Source of the DNA: Bacteroidales bacterium UBA1181
GTDB taxonomy: Bacteria; Bacteroidota; Bacteroidia; Bacteroidales; Paludibacteraceae
Assembly (NCBI GenBank): GCA_002310215.1
Contig: DBYR01000042.1
Span: forward strand, 124,001-188,000
Length of the DNA: 64,000 bases
Reading direction: 5' to 3'
A program made the translations under genes and the position numbers. Below, piece after piece: positions 1 through 8,164 of the stretch. Under the pieces are notes generated by a model. The model saw only the letters and a list, made by a program, of their open reading frames with translations, did not search any database and was not told the DNA's origin. Position 1 is the stretch's first letter, and each line of letters begins with the position of its first letter.

Positions 1-560
1 GCATCCATCATGTTGAGGTCGCCACGGAAGGTGGCCCCGCACATCATGAAGGTGGAGTCGGACTCTATTTCCCACCATTGGTTTTTCTGCCCTATGCAGA
101 GGATATTGTTGAATTGGGTCTCTCCACGGAAGACGGATTTGCTGAGGTTGACACTCGCTTGGAACTCCGCATCGCTGAAATCGACATCCTTCCTGAAATC
201 GCAGTCCATGAATTGCACGTCGCGGGAGAACCTCACTTTGATAGGAATTTTTTTTCCCTTGATTTCCTTGTACCCATTGCCTTTCACATTACCCAAAAAC
301 ACACAACTCTGAAAAAATATGGAACTTGGCACATGGGCGACAAAGGTGTTCGGGGCGGACATGGCTACATCCTCGATGTCGGAAAAGTCCACATCACCCT
401 TGATGATGGCGTTGGCGAAGAGAACGCTCTTCCCTTTCTTGATGAGCTTGGTGATTTCTTTCGCATCGTACTCCTTCATCGTAGCTTCCCTCTCGGTTTG
501 CGCCTTGGTGCAAGAAACGAAGCATATACCCAAGTATAATATGATTAATAATTTTCTCAT
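1..560 (-). CDS. Pentapeptide-repeat-like lipoprotein (3' part outside window)
   Basis: The minus-strand frame is open from an ATG at 560 to the window edge (186 codons), so the C-terminus is missing. The N-terminus MRKLLIILYLGICFVSC is a lipoprotein-type signal ending at Cys-17, so the product is probably an envelope lipoprotein. From about residue 75 onward the sequence has loosely spaced five-residue units such as FQSCVF, FMDCDF, VDFSDAEF and FRGETQF, the pattern of pentapeptide-repeat quadrilateral beta-helices. A Bacteroidota -7 box lies about 37 bp upstream on the same strand. Plus-strand frames over this stretch lack any such pattern and look like shadows. The function is unknown; the family call is by pattern only. 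Confidence 0.75.
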   Translation of the reverse strand, partial: MRKLLIILYLGICFVSCTKAQTEREATMKEYDAKEITKLIKKGKSVLFANAIIKGDVDFSDIEDVAMSAPNTFVAHVPSSIFFQSCVFLGNVKGNGYKEIKGKKIPIKVRFSRDVQFMDCDFRKDVDFSDAEFQASVNLSKSVFRGETQFNNILCIGQKNQWWEIESDSTFMMCGATFRGDLNMMD

Positions 561-596
561 CCTATCTGTTGAAGTACACAACCATTATACATCATG

Positions 597-604
597 CAAA
601 GTTA
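597..604 (-). promoter_or_regulatory. -7 promoter box of the lipoprotein gene
   Basis: TAACTTTG on the minus strand matches the Bacteroidota TAnnTTTG box and lies 37 bp upstream of the ATG at 560. No clear -33 TTTG is seen. Confidence 0.5.
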
Positions 605-860
605 ATGAATTTTTTTTATTGTAATCGAAAAGCTTTTCTTTTCAGTGTGAAAGATTATTAATCGTTTGATATCTATTTTATTATGATATGTTTGTCGGAC
701 GTTTTATGTGCATTGCGCCGTGTCGTCGCTCTCAGGTTGGCCAGTCGCCGTGTGACGATGATTTTTTCTTTCCTTTGGCGTGATTTGTTACTTTTTTGTT
801 ATTGATAAAATTAGTAACTTTACGCGCTCAAATATATGTTTTGGATTGGTTATGGATAAC

Positions 861-1424
861 ATGAAACGTTTTATTATATGTTGGGTTTGTGCGATGTTTG
901 TTTCGCTCTCATCATTTGCCCAAAAGGATTTCTTCGGATTCCAAAATGTTTCCGTCGCGGACGAGTCATACCAGCTTAAATGGTCAGCCAAGATGAAGAA
1001 TGGCCGTATCATGGAGGAGTTCCTCCGGCCGAAGGATAACTTCGCCAAGTTCGAGAAGAAGGTGGTCCTGGAATTGTCGAATGCGGGGAAGATGAAAGAG
1101 GACGAGGTGAAGAACCAGATGGCGGAACTTGCCGTCATGAAGGAACAAAGTATTGTTTTTAGTTTCAATCAATTGGATAGCAAGTATCCGGATGAGATCT
1201 GGTTGGAATATACGCAGGGAAATGTGCAGGGCGGTAAACCATTCGTCTTGGAATGGAACTTCTGTCGCTACAAGAGCGTCGGGGATCGTGTCGTCCTCTT
1301 CCGTTTCCGCCATCGTTACTATGATACGAAGGAGGAGTCGTTCACAAAAACGGTGGAGAAAAATAGGGAAAAATGGATCAAGGAGATTGTATCCTTTGAA
1401 ATTCCCGAATTAAAAGATAAATAA
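861..1424 (+). CDS. Secreted protein of unknown function
   Basis: This encodes 187 residues from the chosen start, which gives a clean signal peptide (MKRFIICWVCAMFVSLSSFAQ) probably cut after FAQ. An in-frame ATG at 852 (MDN-) is an equally possible start; the longer frame back to 780 would bury the signal and run through the putative promoter (TAACTTTA at 815-822). The mature part is about 165 residues, rich in Lys, Glu, Phe and Trp, with no recognisable domain and no lipobox, so a periplasmic or secreted location is likely. It lies 32 bp upstream of ffh in the same direction, but nothing suggests a functional tie. I do not recognise the family. Confidence 0.7.
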   Translation: MKRFIICWVCAMFVSLSSFAQKDFFGFQNVSVADESYQLKWSAKMKNGRIMEEFLRPKDNFAKFEKKVVLELSNAGKMKEDEVKNQMAELAVMKEQSIVFSFNQLDSKYPDEIWLEYTQGNVQGGKPFVLEWNFCRYKSVGDRVVLFRFRHRYYDTKEESFTKTVEKNREKWIKEIVSFEIPELKDK

Positions 1425-1456
1425 TTTATAATAAAATAGATAGAGTATAATCGGTT

Positions 1457-2773
1457 ATGTTCGAAAGTTTAGGCGAAAGATTAGAACGTTCCTTCAAGAT
1501 ATTGAAGGGTGAAGGTAAGATTACAGAGGTTAATGTGGCGGAGACGCTGAAGGATGTGCGTAAGGCGCTCCTGAATGCGGACGTGAACTATAAGGTGGCC
1601 AAGACGTTTACTGACACTGTGAAGGAGAAGGCTCTGGGACAGAATGTGCTCACATCGGTGAAGCCGAGCCAGTTGATGGTCAAGATTGTTCATGACGAGT
1701 TGGCCCAACTGATGGGTGGCACCTCCACGGATATCAATTTGGATGGCAAACCTTCCGTCATTTTGATGTCTGGTCTGCAGGGTTCCGGTAAGACGACTTT
1801 CTCCGGTAAACTGGCGAACATGCTGAAGACGAAGAAGTCCAAGAATCCTTTCTTGGTGGCGTGCGACGTCTATCGTCCTGCCGCCATCGAGCAGTTGAAG
1901 GTGCTTGGCGAACAGATCGGTGTTCCTGTCTATTCGGAGATGGATAGCAAGGACCCTGTCTCCATCGCGAAGAGCGCCATAGAGGAGGCTAAGGCGAAGG
2001 GACATGATGTTGTGATCATAGATACGGCGGGTCGTTTGGCTGTCGATGAGCAGATGATGAACGAGATCGCGGCCATCAAGGCTGCCATCCATCCGAATGA
2101 GATACTTTTTGTTGTGGACTCCATGACGGGACAGGATGCTGTCAATACGGCGAAGGAGTTCAATGATCGTTTGGACTTCGATGGAGTTGTGCTCACGAAG
2201 TTGGACGGTGATACCCGTGGTGGTGCCGCCCTTTCCATCCGTTCCGTGGTGAATAAGCCTATTAAATTCATCGGAACGGGAGAGAAGATGGAGGCGATCG
2301 ACGTCTTCCACCCTGAGCGTATGGCGGATCGTATCTTGGGTATGGGTGATATCGTCTCTTTGGTGGAGCGTGCCCAGGAACAATATGACGAGAACGAGGC
2401 GCGTAAGTTACAGAAGAAGATCTCGAAAAACCAATTCGACTTCAACGATTTCATGGCGCAAATCCAACAAGTGAAGAAGATGGGTAACCTGAAGGACTTG
2501 GCTTCCATGATCCCTGGTGTGGGTAAGGCGTTGAAGAATGTGGACATCGATGACAACGCATTCAAAAGCGTGGAGGCCATCATCTATTCCATGACCCCTC
2601 GCGAGCGTACTAACCCTGCTATCTTGGATAGCTCCCGCCGTATGCGAATCGCTAAGGGTAGCGGAACGGATATCCAGGAGGTGAACCGCCTGATCAAACA
2701 ATTCGATGAGACGCGCAAACTGATGCGTACCATCACCCAAAATCAAGGAAAATTAAAATTAGGACGTAGATAA
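1457..2773 (+). CDS. ffh: Signal recognition particle protein Ffh
   Basis: SRP54-type GTPase that binds the SRP RNA and hydrophobic signal sequences and docks ribosomes to FtsY at the membrane. At 438 residues it has normal length. The N domain (about 1-90) is followed by the G domain with P-loop GLQGSGKTT (106-114), DTAGR, and TKLDGDTRGG, and then a C-terminal M domain (about 300-438) with SMIPG and a basic, Met-containing tail. folD begins 11 bp after its stop, so the two are probably cotranscribed, ending at the hairpin near 3700. Confidence 0.97.
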   Translation: MFESLGERLERSFKILKGEGKITEVNVAETLKDVRKALLNADVNYKVAKTFTDTVKEKALGQNVLTSVKPSQLMVKIVHDELAQLMGGTSTDINLDGKPSVILMSGLQGSGKTTFSGKLANMLKTKKSKNPFLVACDVYRPAAIEQLKVLGEQIGVPVYSEMDSKDPVSIAKSAIEEAKAKGHDVVIIDTAGRLAVDEQMMNEIAAIKAAIHPNEILFVVDSMTGQDAVNTAKEFNDRLDFDGVVLTKLDGDTRGGAALSIRSVVNKPIKFIGTGEKMEAIDVFHPERMADRILGMGDIVSLVERAQEQYDENEARKLQKKISKNQFDFNDFMAQIQQVKKMGNLKDLASMIPGVGKALKNVDIDDNAFKSVEAIIYSMTPRERTNPAILDSSRRMRIAKGSGTDIQEVNRLIKQFDETRKLMRTITQNQGKLKLGRR

Positions 2774-2784
2774 TAATTATTTTT

Positions 2785-3666
2785 ATGCAATTGATTGACG
2801 GAAAGGCGATTGCTGATCAAATCAAGCAGGAAATCGCACAAGAGGTGGCTGACATAAAGGCTAAGGGCGGTAAGACTCCGCATTTGGCCGTTATCATTGT
2901 TGGCCACGATGGAGGTAGTGAAACGTATGTCGCCCACAAGGTGAAGTCTTGTGAACAGGTCGGATTCAAATCCACGAAGATCTGTTTCGAGGCGGATGTG
3001 ACGGAAGAGGAGCTCCTCAAACAGATTGACGTGTTGAACCATGACGACGATGTGGATGGATTCATCGTGCAGCTTCCTTTGCCTAAACATATCTCCGAGC
3101 AGAAGGTGATCGAGGCGATCGATTACCGTAAGGATGTGGATGGTTTCCATCCGATCAATGTGGGCCGTACCTCTATTGGATTGCCTTCTTTCGTGTCTGC
3201 CACTCCAGCTGGTATCTTGGAGTTGTTGAAACGTTATGACATCGATACGAAGGGTAAGCATTGCGTTGTGGTCGGACGTAGCAATATTGTTGGTAAACCA
3301 GTGGCTTCATTGATGATGCAGAAGGCTTATCCGGGCGATGCTACCGTTACGATTTGCCATAGCCGCACGCAGAACTTGAAGGAGGTGACTCTCCAGGCTG
3401 ATATCTTGATCGTTGCTATGGGTTCTCCTAAGTTCCTTACCGCTGACATGGTGAAGGAGGGGGCTGTCGTAATCGATGTGGGTACGACGCGTGTGCCTTG
3501 TCCTACCACGAAGACTGGTTTCAAGCTGACGGGCGACGTCGATTTCGAGAACGTGGCGCCTAAGTGCAGCTACATCACTCCTGTGCCGGGTGGTGTGGGC
3601 CCTATGACCATCTGCTCTTTGTTGAAAAATACATTGCTCGCAGGTAAGAAGGCGATTTATAAGTAA
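2785..3666 (+). CDS. folD: Methylene-THF dehydrogenase / methenyl-THF cyclohydrolase FolD
   Basis: Bifunctional cytosolic enzyme interconverting 5,10-methylene-, methenyl- and 10-formyl-tetrahydrofolate. Its 293 residues are the normal length. Family signatures seen are YVAHKVKSCEQVGF with the catalytic Lys near residue 54-56, the VQLPLP segment, the NAD(P)-binding GRSNIVGKP motif, and the C-terminal PVPGGVGPMT signature. It follows ffh closely. One-carbon folate genes elsewhere in the window (purU, thiamin and methionine steps) use related substrates but are not linked to it in an operon. Confidence 0.97.
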   Translation: MQLIDGKAIADQIKQEIAQEVADIKAKGGKTPHLAVIIVGHDGGSETYVAHKVKSCEQVGFKSTKICFEADVTEEELLKQIDVLNHDDDVDGFIVQLPLPKHISEQKVIEAIDYRKDVDGFHPINVGRTSIGLPSFVSATPAGILELLKRYDIDTKGKHCVVVGRSNIVGKPVASLMMQKAYPGDATVTICHSRTQNLKEVTLQADILIVAMGSPKFLTADMVKEGAVVIDVGTTRVPCPTTKTGFKLTGDVDFENVAPKCSYITPVPGGVGPMTICSLLKNTLLAGKKAIYK

Positions 3667-3688
3667 TTGATATTATGATAAATACAAT

Positions 3689-3724
3689 GTAGGGACATGT
3701 TTCGGTGTGTCCCTACTTATTTTC
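3689..3724 (+). terminator. Hairpin terminator after folD
   Basis: A 9-bp stem GTAGGGACA / TGTCCCTAC (3689-3697 with 3708-3716) is followed by TTATTTT. It lies between folD and rsmE. The stem sequence also resembles the dispersed GTAGRGACG palindromes seen at 32765 and 52660. Confidence 0.6.
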
Positions 3725-3730
3725 TATATT

Positions 3731-4435
3731 ATGTTTTTTTTCGCACCGGACATAGAAAAAACCAACTTTCTGTCGGAGGAGGAGTCGCAGCATGCGGTGA
3801 AGGTCCTTCGCCTAAAGGAGGGCGACTTTGTGGAGTTGGTGGATGGCTGTGGTAATTACTATACGGCCGAAATCTCCTTCGCCAACCATAAGAAGTGTGA
3901 GGTATGTGTGTTGGAGAAGAAGGAGGAGTTCAACGAACTCCCTTGCCATATCCATATCGCGATCTCCCCTACGAAAAACATGGACCGTATGGAGTGGTTC
4001 GCCGAGAAGGTGACGGAAGTTGGGGTGAGTGAGGTCACTCCGCTGCTGTGCGACCATTCGGAGCGTAAGGTGCTGAAGACGGAGCGTCTGGAGAAAATCA
4101 TGGTCTCCGCTATGAAACAGTCTAAGAAGGCTACATTGCCTACGTTGAACGAGATGGTTCCGTTTGCCCAATTTGTTAAAAAGTATGCTGATTTTCAGGG
4201 CGAAAAATATATCGCCCACTGCTATGAGCAAGACAAGAAGTCTCTCGCCAAGGTTTATACGAAGTCATCCGACGTGATTGTTATGATCGGACCGGAGGGC
4301 GATTTCAGCGAGGAGGAGGTGCGGCTTGCCATGGAGAATGGTTTCGTGCCTGTCTCGTTAGGGGAGAGTCGCCTGCGTACGGAGACGGCTGGCTTGATGG
4401 CTTGCCACACAATCCATGTGATCAACGAGTTGTAA
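3731..4435 (+). CDS. rsmE: 16S rRNA m3U1498 methyltransferase RsmE
   Basis: SPOUT-class methyltransferase that methylates N3 of U1498 in 16S rRNA. The start MFFFAPD at 3731 is preferred over an in-frame ATG at 3707, because FFxP is the usual RsmE beginning and the longer form would begin inside the folD terminator region. It has 234 residues. Motifs: an N-terminal PUA-like barrel with SQHAVKVLRLKEGD, then the knot region with GPEGDFSEEEV and LGESRLRTETAG near the C-terminus, which bind S-adenosylmethionine. It converges with the GH3 gene, whose stop is only 20 bp away; no terminator is visible between them. Confidence 0.95.
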   Translation: MFFFAPDIEKTNFLSEEESQHAVKVLRLKEGDFVELVDGCGNYYTAEISFANHKKCEVCVLEKKEEFNELPCHIHIAISPTKNMDRMEWFAEKVTEVGVSEVTPLLCDHSERKVLKTERLEKIMVSAMKQSKKATLPTLNEMVPFAQFVKKYADFQGEKYIAHCYEQDKKSLAKVYTKSSDVIVMIGPEGDFSEEEVRLAMENGFVPVSLGESRLRTETAGLMACHTIHVINEL

Positions 4436-4454
4436 GCTATTCCCGTAGATTTTC

Positions 4455-6782
4455 CTATTCCGCGAAATATTTATCCCTCAGAGGGGTGGTGCGTTGTTCT
4501 CCTGTGAATGCGACCTCCTTCTGAAGACGTATGTCTGTGCTGGATGCGCCTATTTTCAGGAGATACTTCCCGCTGTTAACTGACCAATGCCCGTTGTCGT
4601 AAAAGCCGAATTGGGTGGTGTTGAGATAGAATTCCACCTTTCGGGATTCTCCTGGTTTTAAGGACACCCGCTTGAATCCTTGCAATTGGATAGGTTTGAG
4701 TTTGGAGGAGTTATCTGCTGGGGAAATGTAGATCTGCACGATTTCATCGCCTTCGTATTTGCCGGTGTTGGTCACGTCGAGGCAGAACCGTATTCCCTTG
4801 TCCGTTGTTTTGAAGATTGTGTCCATGGACAAGTTGCTGTATTCGAATGTGGTGTAGGAGAGTCCGTACCCGAACGGATAGGCGATACGCTTATCGTTTT
4901 CCATGCCGTAATTGTAGCAGATTGGTTCGTGCAACTCCACGGCCGGATAGCTGACGCTTAGTTTGCCTGACGGGTTGACGTTGCCGTAGAGGATGTCCGC
5001 CAAGGCGTTGCCACCCTCCTCGCCGGGATACCACGCTTGGATGATGGCGGCGCATTTATCCGCGATGTCGCTGATGATCTGTGCGCGCCCGCCGAATAGG
5101 ATCAGCACGACAGGTTTACCTGTGGCGATCAGTTTCTTCACGTAGTTTTCCTGCTCTCCGGGTAGGCGCAGGGTGGTGCGGTCTCTGTTTTCTCCGCAAA
5201 GAATGACATTCTCGCCCATGGCGGCTACGATGACATCGCTTTGTGCGGCCATCTTTAGGGCGGTCGAACTATCAGCTTTCTCCCCGCTGTCAATGCGTCG
5301 GTTCTGGATGGATCTCATGTAGGCGGCCCGTGAATCGCCTCCCTCTTCGATGATGGTCTCCACCTTCTCTGTCCAATCGCAACCTCTGCTGTATTCCAAC
5401 GTACATTCCTGAGGCAGTTTGGCGCTCATCCCATCCTTGAGGCTCACGATGTGCGGGTGCATGTCGTCTTCTATCTTCAATTGCCAGAAGTAGCGCATGG
5501 AGTGGTAGGTGTAGTCTCCTAACATCGCCCACATGCTATGGGCGTTCGGTCCTGTGAGGAATATCTTTTCGGGGCGGATGAGCGGAAGCGTTCCGTCGTT
5601 CTTCAGGAGCACGACCGATTGCGTGGCGAGTTGATAGGCGGTCGCTCTCTCCTCCGGGGTGTCAAATTCGATGTGTCCCTCCTCGTAGAGCTTCACATTT
5701 TTGTCCAGCAACCCCAGCTTGGCTTTCAACTTCAATACACGTTTGACCGCCGCTTCGAGTGTCTCCTCGCTGACCAGCCCTTTCTGCAGCGCTTCGGGCA
5801 GGTATTTGTAACAGTCTCCGTTCGGGAGGTCCACGTCGTTGCCGTTGTTGATGGCCTCGACCGTCTTCCTTAGGGTGTCCTCGCTTTCGTCTGATTGGTC
5901 GACAGACCAGTAGTCGCTGAAGGTAGCGCCCTCATATTGAAGATAGCTGCGGAGAATGTCCTGTTGTAGCTGTCTGTTCCTCACGCATTTCGTTCCTTGA
6001 AAAGGATGGTAGCCAGTCATGATGCACTGGCTTTTCCCTTCGCGGATGATGGCCTCGTGAGGCAGGATGATGTCCTCCATCAGTTCCTTCTCGGGTGCGT
6101 CGCATCCTCCACCGTAGCCGAGAAAATGCTTGCTGCAGGCGGCTATGCCTGTCTTCAAATCTTCGCCTTGTAGTCCTTTCACGAAGGCTACACCCATGGC
6201 TGCGGAGAGGTATCCGTCCTCTCCGTACGATTCTTCCAATCGATTAAAAGAGGGGTTGCGTACCACGTCGACCATGGGAGAGAGCGCCATGCGTCCTCCG
6301 ATTTTGCGGAAGTTTTGGGCTGTCTGACGGGTCTTGGTTTCCGCCAGTTCCGTATTGAAAGAGCATGCGAGGCCTATTTGCTGAGGGTATACGGTGGCAT
6401 TGTAGCTGGCGATGCCACTCAACACCTCCTCATGGAAGATGGCGGGGATACCGTTGGGTGTGTTTTTAATTAGCCAATTCTGCATTTTCGCCACCATGTC
6501 GCGTAGCTCGTCCGGACTCTTCCTTTGTCCGACAGCGTACTGGGAGAAGTGTCCGATACCGTTTTTCAGTTCTCGGTTACACTTCGCCGTGTCCAGCGTT
6601 CCGTCCGTCAGGAAAAACTCCTCTAAGTGTATTTTCCCGTAGAGTTGGGCGATACGCTCCTCCTGACTCATCCGGTTGTATAAGTCATCCACCTCGTCAT
6701 TTGCGGTGTTTTTCTCTATATTTGTGCATGAAGTCATCATTAATGTTACTCCAATTAATAAATCTCTGAATATCCTTCTCAT
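4455..6782 (-). CDS. GH3 glycoside hydrolase (beta-glucosidase type) lipoprotein
   Basis: A 775-residue GH3 enzyme, probably a beta-glucosidase or beta-xylosidase. The N-terminus ends in LMMTSC (Cys-19), a lipobox, so it is membrane-anchored and probably periplasmic or surface-exposed. The (beta/alpha)8 domain carries KHF at 218-220 and the expected nucleophile Asp-290 in SDYWSVDQ. The alpha/beta sandwich with GENVILCGENRDR and PGEEGGNALADILYG follows, then a C-terminal fibronectin III-like domain (about 650-760). It stands alone, divergent from the phosphoesterase gene, without a SusCD pair nearby. Exact substrate specificity cannot be read from the sequence. Confidence 0.93.
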   Translation of the reverse strand: MRRIFRDLLIGVTLMMTSCTNIEKNTANDEVDDLYNRMSQEERIAQLYGKIHLEEFFLTDGTLDTAKCNRELKNGIGHFSQYAVGQRKSPDELRDMVAKMQNWLIKNTPNGIPAIFHEEVLSGIASYNATVYPQQIGLACSFNTELAETKTRQTAQNFRKIGGRMALSPMVDVVRNPSFNRLEESYGEDGYLSAAMGVAFVKGLQGEDLKTGIAACSKHFLGYGGGCDAPEKELMEDIILPHEAIIREGKSQCIMTGYHPFQGTKCVRNRQLQQDILRSYLQYEGATFSDYWSVDQSDESEDTLRKTVEAINNGNDVDLPNGDCYKYLPEALQKGLVSEETLEAAVKRVLKLKAKLGLLDKNVKLYEEGHIEFDTPEERATAYQLATQSVVLLKNDGTLPLIRPEKIFLTGPNAHSMWAMLGDYTYHSMRYFWQLKIEDDMHPHIVSLKDGMSAKLPQECTLEYSRGCDWTEKVETIIEEGGDSRAAYMRSIQNRRIDSGEKADSSTALKMAAQSDVIVAAMGENVILCGENRDRTTLRLPGEQENYVKKLIATGKPVVLILFGGRAQIISDIADKCAAIIQAWYPGEEGGNALADILYGNVNPSGKLSVSYPAVELHEPICYNYGMENDKRIAYPFGYGLSYTTFEYSNLSMDTIFKTTDKGIRFCLDVTNTGKYEGDEIVQIYISPADNSSKLKPIQLQGFKRVSLKPGESRKVEFYLNTTQFGFYDNGHWSVNSGKYLLKIGASSTDIRLQKEVAFTGEQRTTPLRDKYFAE

Positions 6783-6855
6783 TGTGTGTCATTAAAAAAT
6801 TATGATAGATTCGTTGTCATAATCGTTCATCGTCTTTTGTGGAACATTTATTTTG

Positions 6856-6863
6856 CAAATATA
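6856..6863 (-). promoter_or_regulatory. -7 promoter box of the GH3 gene
   Basis: TATATTTG on the minus strand fits TAnnTTTG, 74 bp upstream of the GH3 start. No good -33 element is evident. Confidence 0.45.
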
Positions 6864-7009
6864 AAAAATAGATGATTTATATACATAACTCTATCTCGCT
6901 TTTTGATGTTTTGTTGATGTTTTTGATTGTTGGACTATGATTAACTGTTGTTAACATAAAAAATGTTGTGTGACATGTTTCTCATGCTATGTTGTTACGT
7001 TTTCTTTCT

Positions 7010-7017
7010 TACTTTTG
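7010..7017 (+). promoter_or_regulatory. -7 promoter box of the phosphoesterase gene
   Basis: TACTTTTG fits TAnnTTTG. It would start transcription about 20 bp before the ATG at 7043; a TTG at 6992-6994 is the nearest -33-like element, with short spacing. Confidence 0.45.
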
Positions 7018-7042
7018 ATTCCCAAAAACAAATACGATAGTT

Positions 7043-8056
7043 ATGTCTTTGAAATTAATATTGTTGATAGTTGTTCTACTATCTCTTTTATTATTTTTAT
7101 CCGTACATTTTATATGGGGGATAGTTTGGACGCTCGGTAAGTTTTTCCACTTCTCCGTATCCTATGCTCCATGGAAATGGACGTCCATTGGTTTGGTGCT
7201 GTTGGTGTGGTCTATTGTCTCTTATGGCTATTTTATTGGTCGTTTTAGGCTGGATGTCAATCATATAACTTATTCGCATCCTGCCATTCCCGCCTCTTTC
7301 GATGGCTATCGTGTCGTGCATATCTCGGATATCCATCTATCTACGTTTAACGACCGTCCGAAGGCATTGGAACGCTTCGTGGATAGTGTGAATGCGCAGT
7401 CTCCGGACTTGATATGCTTTACGGGCGATTTGGTGACGATTGGGATGGAGGAGGCCGCACCTTTTACCGATGTGCTCAAAAGGTTGAGGGCGAAGGATGG
7501 TGTGATGGCTGTGTTGGGCAACCATGACTTCCTGATCTATCGTCGTGACTTTGCGGATATGTCGGCTCGTATGCGTGCGGTTGAGGATTTGGCGAACTAT
7601 ATGCGGGGCGAATTGGGTTGGACGCTCTTGCGCAATGAGAACCATCTGATTGCGAGGGGAACGGACACTTTGACTGTGCTGGGCGTGGATAACCATTCCT
7701 GTTCGAATCAGGGGTTCCACACCGTTGCCTACGGTGATTTGCCTAAAGCGATGGAGGATGCCAAGGGGTTCAAGATTCTCATGAGTCATGATCCCACGCA
7801 TTGGCGGGCGGAGGTCCTCTCTAAGACGGATATACCGCTTATGTTGTCCGGACATACGCACGATGCTCAATTGAGCCTCTTTGGCTGGTCTCCGGCTTCC
7901 CGGATGTTCCCTGAACATGCTGGTTTATATACGGAGCAGGGTGAAAAGGGTGTTCAATCGTTGTATGTGAATGTGGGTTGGGGATGTACGTTCCCCGCAC
8001 GTGTCGGTGTGGATGCGGAGATTACGGTGATCGAACTGAATAAAATTAAGAATTAA
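7043..8056 (+). CDS. Membrane-anchored calcineurin-like metallophosphoesterase
   Basis: A 337-residue protein of the YkuE/YaeI-like phosphoesterase group. Two N-terminal hydrophobic segments (about 3-30 and 47-67) anchor the enzyme in the inner membrane. The two-metal active-site motifs follow in order: HISDIHL, TGDLVTIG, LGNHDF, SHDPTHW and SGHTHDAQL. Relatives act on phosphodiesters, some on lipid-linked substrates; the actual substrate is unknown. It is a single-gene transcript ended by the hairpin at 8109-8142 and is divergent from the GH3 gene. Confidence 0.9.
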   Translation: MSLKLILLIVVLLSLLLFLSVHFIWGIVWTLGKFFHFSVSYAPWKWTSIGLVLLVWSIVSYGYFIGRFRLDVNHITYSHPAIPASFDGYRVVHISDIHLSTFNDRPKALERFVDSVNAQSPDLICFTGDLVTIGMEEAAPFTDVLKRLRAKDGVMAVLGNHDFLIYRRDFADMSARMRAVEDLANYMRGELGWTLLRNENHLIARGTDTLTVLGVDNHSCSNQGFHTVAYGDLPKAMEDAKGFKILMSHDPTHWRAEVLSKTDIPLMLSGHTHDAQLSLFGWSPASRMFPEHAGLYTEQGEKGVQSLYVNVGWGCTFPARVGVDAEITVIELNKIKN

Positions 8057-8108
8057 GAGTTAGAGTTGGTTTAGGATTAAGAGCCCTGATTGCTAAGGCT
8101 ATGAAATG

Positions 8109-8142
8109 AATGAGGGAGGCATCCGACGATGTCTCCCTCATT
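8109..8142. terminator. Bidirectional hairpin between two convergent genes
   Basis: AATGAGGGAGgCATC and GATGtCTCCCTCATT form a long stem around a CGAC loop. It lies between the stops of the phosphoesterase (+) and the OmpA-family gene (-) and can serve both. Confidence 0.7.
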
Positions 8143-8164
8143 ATGTGTTCAGGACTGGTCCTGT

